The notes under the pieces: generated by a model
Seen by the model: the letters and a program-made list of their open reading frames with translations, nothing else
Told to the model about the DNA's origin: nothing
The model's database searches: none
Shown here: piece by piece, positions 36,452 through 45,543 of the stretch
How the letters are laid out: each line of letters opens with the position of its first letter
Position numbering within the stretch: position 1 is the stretch's first letter
NCBI GenBank assembly: GCA_024653205.1
Contig: JANLFO010000008.1
Location: 45,313-109,312, forward strand
DNA length: 64,000 bases
Source of the DNA: Clostridia bacterium
GTDB taxonomy: Bacteria > Bacillota > DSM-521 > Neomoorellales > SLTJ01
Direction: 5' to 3'
Made by a program: the position numbers and the translations under genes

Positions 36452-37695
36452 CCTAATACCCCTCCGGCAAAGAGTACCCCCAGATTGGTTTCACCGCGCC
36501 AGTGCCTGAGAGCAGGATGTTCACTGCCCCGTACTATGTCGGTGGCTCCCTCGTCGTCCCTGGCAAAGCAAAGGACATGGGAAGGATCGGCTATGCCGAG
36601 GATCACCGGGGAATGAGTGGCCAGGAGTATTTGGGCCCCGTAGACCGAGGATAGGGACTGGAAGGCAACCTCGATGGCTCGGGGGTGGATACCGTTCTCC
36701 GGCTCCTCAATCAGATAGATGCCGGAAAGGTCGGGTATGTAGGCCAGCAGGGTCAGCGCCAGCAAGCGCAGCGTGCCGTCGGAGACCATCCACGAGGGCA
36801 CCTCGAGCCCACCCCGGTAGCGCACTACCAGATAGCGGTGGCGGTCCTCGGGCCGCTCCACGGTGTGGATATCCTCTATATCCGGCAGGGCAGTCTGCAA
36901 GTGGAGAATCCAATCCCTGAAGCGGGAAGGGTGTTTCTTGGCCAAGGTCTCAATCACCCACGGCAGATTGGAGCCGTCGGGGCGGAAACCCCTCGGCTGC
37001 CCCGGCGGACTCGGCTTTCTCATCAGCAGACTGTTGAGGATAAGCCGTTGTACCCCGTCCATCAAAGTCGCTTTGAGCCAGGTTGATACCGGGAACCTCG
37101 ATTCGTCCTCCGGAAGATTCGCCAAGGCCGACCTTCTTGGTCCCAGCCGGAACGAGTGATCCCAGCCCTTGCCAGTCTCGTCGTAGAAGTTATCGTTGCC
37201 TCCTCTTACTTTGTTAACCACCGTTCTGGCATCTCGCCGTTGCTTCGGCGTTAAGATCGTCTGGGGCGGCCTAACCGGAGCCGGAAACAGCTCTCTTTGG
37301 CGAATAGACTCGGCCGTCGATCTCAGGAGAATGACTTTCTCGGCAAGGATGGCCAACTCATCTACGCCCGCGTCGCTCCCTATAGCCACCTCGTATCGGC
37401 ACAGGTCGTAGCTTCGGTCTTTAATCATTTTCAGCCGATCCTCGGGGATTTCCAGTTCAACGGCAAGCTCGAAAGCCCGGCCCCTGCGCTGCCAAATCAG
37501 ATCGCGTAGGTCCGAAGTACGCTGCTCTATAGCGTTTTCCAGACCGAGAGACAATAGGTCACCTAGAAAGGCCACAACGTCAAGGAAGGTAGTCTTGCCG
37601 CTGGCGTTCGGCCCCACCAAGACGTTGAAAGGATGCAACCCCTGGCGTATATAGCGCAGGCAACGGAAGTTCAGGGCCTCTATGCGTCGGATCAT
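36448..37695 (-). CDS. AAA-family (RecF/OLD-like) ATPase
   Basis: A 415-residue ABC/SMC-type ATPase. It begins MIRRIEALNFRCLRYI, with Walker A GPNASGKTT (residues 28-36), a long inserted helical region, Walker B YLIEEPENGIHP and H-loop LATHSPVIL. It lacks a fused TOPRIM domain, which appears instead to be supplied by the next gene, overlapping by four bases. Such stand-alone ATPases usually sense or signal infection in defence modules. Its DNA has lower GC (about 48-58% in sampled rows) than the methyltransferase and helicase genes. Confidence 0.82.
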   Translation of the reverse strand: MIRRIEALNFRCLRYIRQGLHPFNVLVGPNASGKTTFLDVVAFLGDLLSLGLENAIEQRTSDLRDLIWQRRGRAFELAVELEIPEDRLKMIKDRSYDLCRYEVAIGSDAGVDELAILAEKVILLRSTAESIRQRELFPAPVRPPQTILTPKQRRDARTVVNKVRGGNDNFYDETGKGWDHSFRLGPRRSALANLPEDESRFPVSTWLKATLMDGVQRLILNSLLMRKPSPPGQPRGFRPDGSNLPWVIETLAKKHPSRFRDWILHLQTALPDIEDIHTVERPEDRHRYLVVRYRGGLEVPSWMVSDGTLRLLALTLLAYIPDLSGIYLIEEPENGIHPRAIEVAFQSLSSVYGAQILLATHSPVILGIADPSHVLCFARDDEGATDIVRGSEHPALRHWRGETNLGVLFAGGVLG

Positions 37696-37763
37696 CGACT
37701 AAAGTATCCCCCATAACTAAAGTATTACGTTCGCGGCGTCCCGAAATCCAGGCGCCTCCTTGT

Positions 37764-38195
37764 TTACCAGAGGAACAGGCTGGCGCAGTAGATTAGGACC
37801 AGAACCGCAATCGAACCGTAAAACCAGCCTAAGGTTACAGAGAACATAATCCTGAACGGCGACTGTACTTCAGTCCGGAAGCGGTAAGCGTTCATATCAA
37901 AGAGGTACTCGTCGGTGTTCCACCTATTCTTAACCACCCAGTCGTAAAGTTTCCGGTACATTCTCTCCTGCCAGAGGAAGTAAGCGTCCAGAAACCAGAA
38001 GACCAGCAGAGGAATGAAAGCGATAAGAGCCTGGATTTCGGTGCCCCGCAGCAGCAGGGTGACGACCACCAGGGTTACGGCCCAACCCTTGATGAGAAGG
38101 GAGCTGTAGGCCATGCGTTTGATGATATCCTGGATTACCTCAATTTCCTTGAGCAGGCAGCCCTTCCGGTCTTCCTCCGTGATCACCCGCACCAC
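37764..38195 (-). CDS. Small integral membrane protein, possible effector
   Basis: A 143-residue protein with a short charged N-terminal helix, a hydrophobic pair (GWAVTLVVVTLLL and ALIAFIPLLVFWFLDAYFLW), a basic cytoplasmic segment and a final hydrophobic stretch (FYGSIAVLVLIYCASLFLW). I do not recognise a named family; the layout recalls two-TM effectors of the SLATT type but this is tentative. It is the first gene after its own TATAAT and is followed after 68 bases by the AAA ATPase. GC is low (near 47% in sampled rows). A membrane-disrupting abortive-infection effector is one possibility. Confidence 0.6.
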   Translation of the reverse strand: MVRVITEEDRKGCLLKEIEVIQDIIKRMAYSSLLIKGWAVTLVVVTLLLRGTEIQALIAFIPLLVFWFLDAYFLWQERMYRKLYDWVVKNRWNTDEYLFDMNAYRFRTEVQSPFRIMFSVTLGWFYGSIAVLVLIYCASLFLW

Positions 38196-38207
38196 CCCCT
38201 AGCACCT

Positions 38208-38213
38208 ATTATA
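38208..38213 (-). promoter_or_regulatory. Probable -10 element before the membrane-protein gene
   Basis: On the minus strand a perfect TATAAT lies 12 bases before the GTG of the membrane protein gene. No convincing -35 is visible. The 157-base gap (38196-38352) also contains a very GC-rich inverted-repeat stretch at about 38250-38310. It therefore looks like the boundary between the helicase/methyltransferase unit and the downstream four-gene unit. Confidence 0.45.
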
Positions 38214-38352
38214 CCATTCAATTCCTTCTTACTCCGATTGTCGTTTGCTCCGGCCGGCCGCCGGGGCCGTCTCTCCGGCCGGGCCCAGGGTCCCGGCCAA
38301 AGGCCTGTATCGGGGCCACCGCCCTCCCCCGGGCCGCCCTTGCGCCCGCCGT

Positions 38353-41300
38353 TTAAGGGAAAAGGCGCGGTTGTTTCTCCGGGGCGATGCCCCGCGCGGC
38401 CACATGGTTGCTGATGCTCTCTAACAGGGAACGCTCCTCGCTGCCGGGCGGGGCGAGTTCGATTAAGGCCTGGAGGAGCTGGTAGAAGAGGCGGTGGCGG
38501 CGCAGACCCCGGTGGTCCAGGTACTCGTCCACCTTCACCACGTCGCCCGTCTTCCAGAGGCGCATCAGCCGGTGCACCTGGTCGATGAGCGGCGCCGGGC
38601 GGCCCTCGGCGTCCAGGCCCAGGGTCTTGCGAAGGCGCTTTTGCCAGGGTTTGAGCCGGACCTTGCTGCCGGTGCCTCCCGTGATCTCGCCCTCTTCTGC
38701 CTCCGCGGCCTCTTCTTCCTGCTCTTCGCGCTGCTCCTGACCGCCGGTGCGAACCAGAAGGTCGTACTGGTCGACGAGTTCCCGGTCTGAAAGGCCGCAG
38801 GAAACGGCGTAGAGGATGCAGGCCCCGGCGGGAACGTCCTCCAAGCCAAAATCGTGGCGGTGCAGTAGGTAGTAGGTAGTAACGTCGTCTAAACCCCCGG
38901 CCCCCTCCACGCCGCCGTTACGGGAGAGCACCCGGCCGACGACGAAATCCACCACCAGCCGGCGGACGGCCCGCAGAAACTCGGAAACGGTCATGACCTG
39001 GCCGGGCTCGTTCGCCTTTTTGACCACCGGGTGTTGGCTGTAAGCCTCCAGCGCCGGGCCGGTGGCCGCCCAGACGAAGTCCGGCCCCCGGATGCCGGCG
39101 TCCCAGAACTCCCGCAGCCGGGTGTGAATTCTCTCCTGCATCTCCTCCAGCACCCGGTTGTCCCAGCCGGGGCGGGCGGCTTCCGGGCGCTTCTTGCAGA
39201 CCAGCCAGACGGAGGAGGCGAGCGCCGCCGAGGAGAGGGCGCGGGTGCGGTTGCCCATCTCCGTCTGGATGGGCCAGCTCGCGACGACAACAAACCCGGC
39301 CCGGATGAGGGCCGAGACCAGAGTTTCCCAGGCGTCCGGGTGCTTGTGGGCGAAGACTACGACCAGCCGCCCTTCGGGCTTCAGGGCCCGGTAGCAGGCC
39401 TGGAAGGCGCGAAACATCCCCTCTTCGTAGGCCGCCCTGGATTTTTGTTTGTCGCCGCCGAAGCGGCTGGCGTCGTCGATCAGCTCCCCGTCGTTTTTTT
39501 CATGGTTCCACTTCGGGGAGAGCGGCTGCTGAAAGGCGGCGTCTATTTCGGGCGACAAACCGTGCAGCGTCCGCCGCAGCCAGACGTAGAAGAAGTCCAT
39601 CAGGTCGGAGTAGGGGATGGCGTCGTAGTAAGGGGGGTCGGTAAGTACAAGATCGATATTATTACCTGTTAACAACGTCGCAGAAGCCATGGCAACATGG
39701 GGGGCTTGCGGCGATAAGGGCGCCCTAATGACGTGCAGGACATACCGAAAAACCCAGTCGAGTCCGCTACAATAGTCACCGGTTGCCCCTGACAAGACAT
39801 TGACTTCGCTAAAGTCCCATTTAATAGGCAGAGCGAAGCGTTGAAAGGTGTGGGTAATATATTCCCCATTGGGATCCCAGTTGCACACATTACTGTCATA
39901 GTCGGCCAAACGATTTATTGCCAAACCCAGATACGCCCCCACCGCCTCGACCCACTCCGGCGGGTAGCCGGCCTCGCGCATGGCGTCGCGGGCGGCGCGG
40001 GTATGTTTGACGAAGGTGCCCAGGGCCAGGAGCTGGCGGGGGGTGAAGAGCCTGGCCCATTGGTCGAAGCCGTATCCGTCAACCGAGAACGCCCTGCTCG
40101 CGCCGCTCCCGCCCTTGGGCGTGGGCTCTTCCGGCAGCCCGAACGGGACCTCCGCAAAAACCCGGGCGAGTTCCCTCTCCGCTTCCTGCGCCAGACGTAC
40201 CTCCTCCGCCGTCGGCAGGCGGTACTCCTTGCCGTTCGGCCCGTCCACCACCACGGCGGTCATCACCGCCCCTAACCGGCCTGCTCGCCCTTCGAGGCGT
40301 ATATCCTCCATGGTCATAATAGTCCCGCAGCTGGGGCAGGTCGCCCCGGAGCGGGACATGGTGCCGGCGCCGATCTTCCGGTCGTGCTCCCGCCTTTGCG
40401 CGGCGTTGCCGCCGACCACGGGCACGTCCTTCTGAACCCCGAAGACCACGCCGGTCCTATCGGCGCTGGGCTCCATGGTGAGCACCACGCGCTTGTTGTC
40501 CTTTTTGCAGAGCCAGCGGGTTTTCAAAAGCGGCACCGTGGCCCGGCAGTTCTTGCACGGCACCGTCCGCGCCCAGAGGTAGGCCACCGTGGGCTTGGGC
40601 ACCCAGCGGGGGTGGCGCGGGTCCCGGAGGTATTCCTCCGTAAACTCCGCGTTCAGGGCCTCAAGGTCCGGCGAACCGTCCTCTTTAACCGGCACCGGCC
40701 GGGGCGCGCGCTTCTCCAAAGGACGGCCGTCCGGCTTCAGCGGCTCGAAGTCGGCGTAGACCGGGTAGAAGCGGGCCAATTCCCGGCGCGCCTGCTCCAG
40801 CACCCATCTGCCCCAGGCGCGCACGTGCCAGGAGAGATCGGCCTCCGGCACCGGGAGTTCCCCGGCTTCTAGCCGGGTCCGCAGAGTCTCCAGATCGAGT
40901 TGCCCCTCCTCGGGCCGCCCCCGGCCGACAGTTCCCGGGTGGGCCTGGTAAAAGGCTTCCATGAAATCCCGGTCGGATAAAATGAACTCCGGCAGCGGCC
41001 TTTTCTGCCCGGCCAGCTTCTGAGGATATTCCAGGGTGCACTTGAGGATGAACCAGGCCACCGGGTTGATGTCGATGGCGGTTACTTCGCAGCCCAGCCG
41101 CATGGCTTCCAGCGGTATCGACCCGCCGCCGGCGAAGGGGTCCAGCACCCTCGGTGGTTTGCCGCCGTAGGCCGTTTTGATCTCCTCGCGGAACCAGCCC
41201 AGCGCCGGGCCGTTCTCCCGCCCCCAGTGCAGGATGCCTCCTTCGGTTTCTTCCTTGATGCGCTCGATGACCCTGCCCCCGGGCAGCTTCTTCTTTTCCA

Positions 41301-41547
41301 CCTTCCGCACCACCCGGCCCGCCAGCCTTTCGAGAATTCGGCGGCGCTCCTCCGGGGTGCCCGGATCGGGCAGCAGCGTGGCGATCAACACCGCCCGGCA
41401 GGCCGCCAGCGGCCTCCGCGCCGGCCAGATGTGCAGCGTGGAGATGTGCCCGTGCCGCACGTTCTTCTCGTGCACCGCATCCAGCGAGGCCTGCTTCAGC
41501 GGGAAAGCCTGCTCGATAAGACGCGGGAAGTCATTACCCACGATCAT
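38353..41547 (-). CDS. DUF1156-domain DNA methyltransferase with internal zinc ribbon
   Basis: A 1064-residue predicted adenine-type DNA methyltransferase. The N-terminal DUF1156 region holds VHEKNVRHGHISTLHIWPAR, followed by the SAM-binding motif DPFAGGGS at 136-143. A zinc-ribbon insertion has CKNC at 331 and CPSC at 404. The catalytic motif DPPY lies at 637-640, and a long C-terminal region is present. ATG follows GGAGGA. It lies 57 bases after the helicase gene. The family (COG1743-like) is typically found with DUF499 ATPases. A lower-GC patch (about 39640-39915) encodes the region just before DPPY. Confidence 0.87.
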   Translation of the reverse strand: MIVGNDFPRLIEQAFPLKQASLDAVHEKNVRHGHISTLHIWPARRPLAACRAVLIATLLPDPGTPEERRRILERLAGRVVRKVEKKKLPGGRVIERIKEETEGGILHWGRENGPALGWFREEIKTAYGGKPPRVLDPFAGGGSIPLEAMRLGCEVTAIDINPVAWFILKCTLEYPQKLAGQKRPLPEFILSDRDFMEAFYQAHPGTVGRGRPEEGQLDLETLRTRLEAGELPVPEADLSWHVRAWGRWVLEQARRELARFYPVYADFEPLKPDGRPLEKRAPRPVPVKEDGSPDLEALNAEFTEEYLRDPRHPRWVPKPTVAYLWARTVPCKNCRATVPLLKTRWLCKKDNKRVVLTMEPSADRTGVVFGVQKDVPVVGGNAAQRREHDRKIGAGTMSRSGATCPSCGTIMTMEDIRLEGRAGRLGAVMTAVVVDGPNGKEYRLPTAEEVRLAQEAERELARVFAEVPFGLPEEPTPKGGSGASRAFSVDGYGFDQWARLFTPRQLLALGTFVKHTRAARDAMREAGYPPEWVEAVGAYLGLAINRLADYDSNVCNWDPNGEYITHTFQRFALPIKWDFSEVNVLSGATGDYCSGLDWVFRYVLHVIRAPLSPQAPHVAMASATLLTGNNIDLVLTDPPYYDAIPYSDLMDFFYVWLRRTLHGLSPEIDAAFQQPLSPKWNHEKNDGELIDDASRFGGDKQKSRAAYEEGMFRAFQACYRALKPEGRLVVVFAHKHPDAWETLVSALIRAGFVVVASWPIQTEMGNRTRALSSAALASSVWLVCKKRPEAARPGWDNRVLEEMQERIHTRLREFWDAGIRGPDFVWAATGPALEAYSQHPVVKKANEPGQVMTVSEFLRAVRRLVVDFVVGRVLSRNGGVEGAGGLDDVTTYYLLHRHDFGLEDVPAGACILYAVSCGLSDRELVDQYDLLVRTGGQEQREEQEEEAAEAEEGEITGGTGSKVRLKPWQKRLRKTLGLDAEGRPAPLIDQVHRLMRLWKTGDVVKVDEYLDHRGLRRHRLFYQLLQALIELAPPGSEERSLLESISNHVAARGIAPEKQPRLFP

Positions 41548-41604
41548 TTCCTCCGTGTGCGCTTAGACGTTTTCACCGTTCGGGCCAAGTGGTGCCCACG
41601 CCTC

Positions 41605-44600
41605 CTACGTTTCCGCCGCCTCAAAAATTTCCTGTTCGCCTATGACCACGCCGCCTTGGCGCCGCGCCAGGAGCTTGCCGAAGGGGTCCTGCACGCGCAG
41701 GAGGCGCGGGTGGGCACTGGCGCAGTCGTAGACCACGTAGAGCCAGTAGCGGTGGCGCAGGTTGCAGGCCCGGCCCCACTCGTTCTCCGAAAGCTCTATG
41801 TCGCCGATGCCGGCCCGGCCCTTGACCTCGATGGCCCGCTCCTCGCCGCCGGGGTGGCGCGATAGAAGATCGAAACCGGGGTAGGCCTCCAGACCGGCAC
41901 GCACGGCCAGTTCCGGAGCCGAAACATCCCGGACGGCACAGCCGCGGCTCTCCTCGTAGCCCCAGGCCACCCGGACGGCGATCCGCTCGATCTCCCGGTC
42001 GTAGCGCGCCCTGTCTTCCGGATCGTAAGAGGGCACCACCAGAGCGTGGGCCACAAATCGCGCCTCGCCGGGAACGATCAGCTCCGGCTCCCGCCGCAGC
42101 ACCGCCAGGGACCGCTCCATCCGGTCGGCGAGTTCCCGCTGCTGCTTCTTAACCCTGGTCAGTTCCCCCTTGGCCGCCGCCTCGCCCGCCGCGGCCCGCT
42201 CGGCAAGGCGGGCCCGCCTCCAGGCGAGTTCCGCTTCCCGGTAAGCGTAGCCCCGGCGGATGAAGTCCTCCCGTTCGGCCAGGGTGCCGAGCAGTGTCTG
42301 CCTGTGGGTGGCGGCCACGGCTTCGGCAATCCGCTCCCGAACGAAGTTCTTCGCCTGCTCGCAGGCCGCGGCGAGGGTGGAAACCAGCGGGATGGCCGCC
42401 GGAGGGATGGTTGACGCGCCGCGCAATAACATGAGGTGTTCCACCGGGCACTCCGCGATGCTTCCGGTCTCGTCCTGCCGCAGCGCCACCAAACGCGTCT
42501 CCACCAGTTCTTCCCGGCCGAAAACCTCAGGCAGCGCCGGATCGGCCTGCCGTATAACCCTGACGAGCGCCACGTGGAAGAAGTAGGGGCGCTCCGCATA
42601 AGGATCCACGAAGACGCCGCCCCGCCGCGCCCCCGCCGCGAACCGGGCGCGCACCAGCGAACAGTAACGGTCAAAGAGCGGTTCGCCGGGGTGCAGGAAG
42701 ATGGCCGGCTCGCCCTCCGGCGGCTTGTAAACGGTCAGCCGCTCCCACCTTGCGGGAGCGTAACTTTCCAGGACCGGCCATAAGGGGTCGAGCGCCCCCG
42801 GCTTGAGGGGCCGGAAGGAGAAATAGCCCTCCGGGTCGCCCTCGAGGCCGATATCTAAGAGCGGAGCCGACTTCTCGAGGAAGCGGCGGACGTACCCCGG
42901 CAGCAGCCGCCGCAAGGTCTCGCGCTCCAGTTTGGCTTGTTCTTCGGGCAGATGCCGGGCGATATCCCCGCCGGTGCCGAGGAGCTTTTCCCGCTGCGCC
43001 AGCCGCGCCCTGACCTGCTCCGGCGTAAGGCGGCCCTCAACCTGTCGGACGGCCTCCTCGGTCTCTTCGTCCACCACCGCCTGCAGAATCAACTCTTTTA
43101 GCGAAACCCCTTCGAACTGCAGGCCGATAACGTCAAAAACCTTATCCGAGCCGAGTTCGCGGCGGATCTGCTCCAACTTCTCCAGCAGCGTTTTCAGCAC
43201 CCTGCCCTCCCGGGTCTTCCCCGCCACCAGGTTGAAGATTAGCACCGGGTCGTGCCTCTGCTTGTAGCGGTGGACGCGTCCCATGCGCTGCTCCAGCCGC
43301 GCCGGGTTCCACGGCAGGTCGTAATTCACCATCAGCCAGCAGAACTGGAGGTTGATCCCTTCCCCGGCGGCATCGGTGGCGACCATGAGGTTGGCGCCGC
43401 CTTCCCGGTTCGGCCGCCGGAAGAAGGCCACCTGCGCCTCGCGCTCCTGGTAGTCCATGCCGCCGTGGATGTGGGCCACCCTTCCCGTGTAGCCCAGGCC
43501 TTCCAGGCGCCGAACCAGGTAATCGAGGGTGTCTCGGTGCTCGGTGAAGATCAGGATCTTTTCGTCCTGGAAACGCTCGTCCTGCACCACCTCGCGCAGT
43601 TTTTCGAACTTGGACTCCTCTCCGGAGGCCAGCACCCGCCGCGCCAGGCCGAGTAAGTGGGAAACCTCTCCCCGCTCCGCTTGCAGCTCGGCCAGCGAGG
43701 TGGCAACCACCCCGGTGAGGGCCTGGTCCTCGGCTACCTCGTTCTGCTCGCGGCCTTCCTGGGGTTCCTCTTCGTCGGCGGTCATGCGGTCAAGGACGTC
43801 GGGCGTCTTGTCTAGTTTCCGCTGGTAGGCAGCGAGCTGCTCCTCCGTAAGCCGGCCGCTCTGGATATCCTCGATCAGCCCGTCCAGTTTCTCCAGACGC
43901 CGCTCCAGAGACCGCAACAGCGCCCACGTGGAACTCGCCAGCCGGCGCTGGAAGATGCTCATGGCCAGGCGGGCGGCCGAACGGTTTAAGATGCGGGCGC
44001 GACTATAATAGGTGCGGATGTAACTGGTGGTCGCCTCGTAGAGCTGCTGCTCGGCCGGTCCCAGGTCATAGCTCAAGGTGCGGGATTCCCGCTTGGGGTA
44101 AATCGGCGTGCCGTCGAACCGCACCATTTCTTCCTTGGTCCGCCGGAGAAAATGGCGCCGCCGCGCCGGTTCCGGGTAGGCGTTGAAGGCGTCCACGGTA
44201 GGCAGTATCTCCGGTTCCAGCAGCCGCCACAGGCAGAAGTAGGGGAAGTCCTTGCCCATGTGGGGCGTGGCGGTGAGCAGGAGCAGGTGGTGGCACCGCC
44301 AGGGTAGCATCCAGTCGGGGTCGTCCGAGGCCCCCGCGATGGCTTCGGCCAGGCGGTAGCGGTCGGTCTTCCGCACCGTGAAATCCGGATTGCGGTCGGC
44401 CGCAAGCTTATGGGCCTCATCGAAAACGACCAGATCGTAGGGCTCCACGCCGGGCTCGCCCAGCCGACTGAAGGTGGGCGGGCCGGCGAGCGTGTCCAGG
44501 CTGACGATGACCAGGTCGCCCTCCGGCCCGGTGAAGGGGTTGCCGGCGCGCGCCTCGGCACCGGTCACTATTTTAAACGGAAGGCTGAAAAGGGTGCGCA

Positions 44601-45222
44601 GTTCCCTTTGCCAGTTCCCCACCAGTCCCGCCGGAGGCACGATCAGGACGCGCCGGATCAGCCGCCGGGCGAGCATCTCGCGGATGTAGAGACCGGTCAT
44701 GATGGTCTTGCCCGCCCCGGCATCGTCGGCCAGCAAGAACCGCAGCCTGGGCTGGGGGAGCATATGTTCGTACACGGCGAGGCGCTGGTGCGGCAAAGGG
44801 TCGATCCGGGAGGTTTCGGTGGCGAAGGCCGGGCTGAAAAGGTGGCCGTAGGTCAGACGCTCGGCCTCCACGGCCAGGCGGACGATTTCCGACGGGGCGG
44901 AGAAGTCCATCGGGCCCGGCATCGGCTCCGGCGGCGCGGCCGACGGCCGGTAGGTGGCCCGGTCTTCGGCGGCCAACGCGGCGTCGGTTGGTAGACCGCT
45001 GCCGCCGGGGAGCGCCGGTTTGTGTAACCCCTCAAGACCTTCCATTTCCAGGCGCAGGATCTGAGCCCAGGCCAGGCGGTTGGGACGGGCCTGCCCGTTT
45101 TCCCAGCGGTTGACGGACGCAAAGGAAACGCCCAGAAGTTCCGCCAGGCGCTTCTGGCTCAGACCCAGCTTGGCCCGTAGGCGCCGGATCCGGTCTGGGT
45201 AGTCGTGGGGGATGAATCGCAC
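41605..45222 (-). CDS. SNF2-family helicase with N-terminal HTH and C-terminal DUF3883-like domain
   Basis: A 1205-residue protein. Residues 10-62 form an XRE-type helix-turn-helix ([16 protein letters not shown], then VNRWENG). A SNF2/Rad54-type helicase follows, with DDAGAGKT at 166-173, DEAH at 268-271, and a helicase-C half containing [24 protein letters not shown] and [10 protein letters not shown] long helical region leads to a C-terminal DUF3883-like domain with [20 protein letters not shown], which could act as a nuclease-like or DNA-binding module. GTG follows GGAGGA. It is the first gene of the cassette and probably moves on or remodels DNA marked or sensed by the methyltransferase. 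Confidence 0.88.
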   Translation of the reverse strand: MRFIPHDYPDRIRRLRAKLGLSQKRLAELLGVSFASVNRWENGQARPNRLAWAQILRLEMEGLEGLHKPALPGGSGLPTDAALAAEDRATYRPSAAPPEPMPGPMDFSAPSEIVRLAVEAERLTYGHLFSPAFATETSRIDPLPHQRLAVYEHMLPQPRLRFLLADDAGAGKTIMTGLYIREMLARRLIRRVLIVPPAGLVGNWQRELRTLFSLPFKIVTGAEARAGNPFTGPEGDLVIVSLDTLAGPPTFSRLGEPGVEPYDLVVFDEAHKLAADRNPDFTVRKTDRYRLAEAIAGASDDPDWMLPWRCHHLLLLTATPHMGKDFPYFCLWRLLEPEILPTVDAFNAYPEPARRRHFLRRTKEEMVRFDGTPIYPKRESRTLSYDLGPAEQQLYEATTSYIRTYYSRARILNRSAARLAMSIFQRRLASSTWALLRSLERRLEKLDGLIEDIQSGRLTEEQLAAYQRKLDKTPDVLDRMTADEEEPQEGREQNEVAEDQALTGVVATSLAELQAERGEVSHLLGLARRVLASGEESKFEKLREVVQDERFQDEKILIFTEHRDTLDYLVRRLEGLGYTGRVAHIHGGMDYQEREAQVAFFRRPNREGGANLMVATDAAGEGINLQFCWLMVNYDLPWNPARLEQRMGRVHRYKQRHDPVLIFNLVAGKTREGRVLKTLLEKLEQIRRELGSDKVFDVIGLQFEGVSLKELILQAVVDEETEEAVRQVEGRLTPEQVRARLAQREKLLGTGGDIARHLPEEQAKLERETLRRLLPGYVRRFLEKSAPLLDIGLEGDPEGYFSFRPLKPGALDPLWPVLESYAPARWERLTVYKPPEGEPAIFLHPGEPLFDRYCSLVRARFAAGARRGGVFVDPYAERPYFFHVALVRVIRQADPALPEVFGREELVETRLVALRQDETGSIAECPVEHLMLLRGASTIPPAAIPLVSTLAAACEQAKNFVRERIAEAVAATHRQTLLGTLAEREDFIRRGYAYREAELAWRRARLAERAAAGEAAAKGELTRVKKQQRELADRMERSLAVLRREPELIVPGEARFVAHALVVPSYDPEDRARYDREIERIAVRVAWGYEESRGCAVRDVSAPELAVRAGLEAYPGFDLLSRHPGGEERAIEVKGRAGIGDIELSENEWGRACNLRHRYWLYVVYDCASAHPRLLRVQDPFGKLLARRQGGVVIGEQEIFEAAET

Positions 45223-45269
45223 TTTGCTCCTCCGTTTTAGACTTATCCGACTAGGGAATCGCTGCCATA

Positions 45270-45298
45270 ATGGTAAACCATCGCGTGCCTGGTGTCAA
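45270..45298 (-). promoter_or_regulatory. Promoter and possible operator of the defence cassette
   Basis: On the minus strand TTGACA (45298-45293) is followed after 17 bases by TACCAT (45275-45270), a plausible sigma-A promoter 48 bases before the helicase start. The -10 region coincides with an inverted repeat ATGGT-AA-ACCAT at 45270-45281. An XRE-type HTH opens the first gene, so this repeat could be an autoregulatory operator; binding is inference. Confidence 0.55.
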
Positions 45299-45474
45299 GG
45301 CTATAGCAAGTGCGATGTAGATTAGGACGTGCCCTCTCGCCCAGGGGGAAAGTACCCGCACCGTCTACTGCCACCGGTGCGCGGGAACCCAAAGCCACCA
45401 GCACCCGGAGCGCGGCGCCCGAGCGCAAGCATCGTCGGCGAGGTGACCGGTACGAACGGGGTGACCCGGGACCG

Positions 45475-45501
45475 CCCCAAGGCAAACTGGGGATACGCCA
45501 G
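45475..45501 (+). repeat. Copy of a short dispersed repeat (CAAACTGGGGATA core)
   Basis: Bases 45475-45495 match 53880-53900 at 19 of 21 positions, and 45484-45501 match the reverse complement of 63922-63939 at 16 of 18. It lies 13 bases before the asp23 promoter. Too short to assign to a known element from sequence alone. Confidence 0.5.
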
Positions 45502-45513
45502 CGCAAGTTCTGG

Positions 45514-45543
45514 TTGTCCGTGGATGGAGGGTTCTGGTATAAT
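45514..45543 (+). promoter_or_regulatory. Sigma-A-type promoter of asp23
   Basis: TTGTCC (45514-45519) is separated by 18 bases from a perfect TATAAT (45538-45543), followed 41 bases later by the asp23 ATG with GGGGGAGGAAAA as ribosome-binding site. It probably drives asp23-amaP-DUF2273-nusB and the downstream genes. Confidence 0.8.

Noticed and set aside
39640..39915. Insertion element inside the methyltransferase gene
   Set aside because: The low-GC patch keeps the reading frame and the DPPY motif follows directly, so it is a compositional patch rather than an insertion.
32498..45222. Complete BREX or DISARM system
   Set aside because: DUF499 recalls BREX PglY/BrxC and the SNF2 helicase recalls DISARM DrmD, but PglZ, BrxA/B, DUF1998 and phospholipase D genes are absent.
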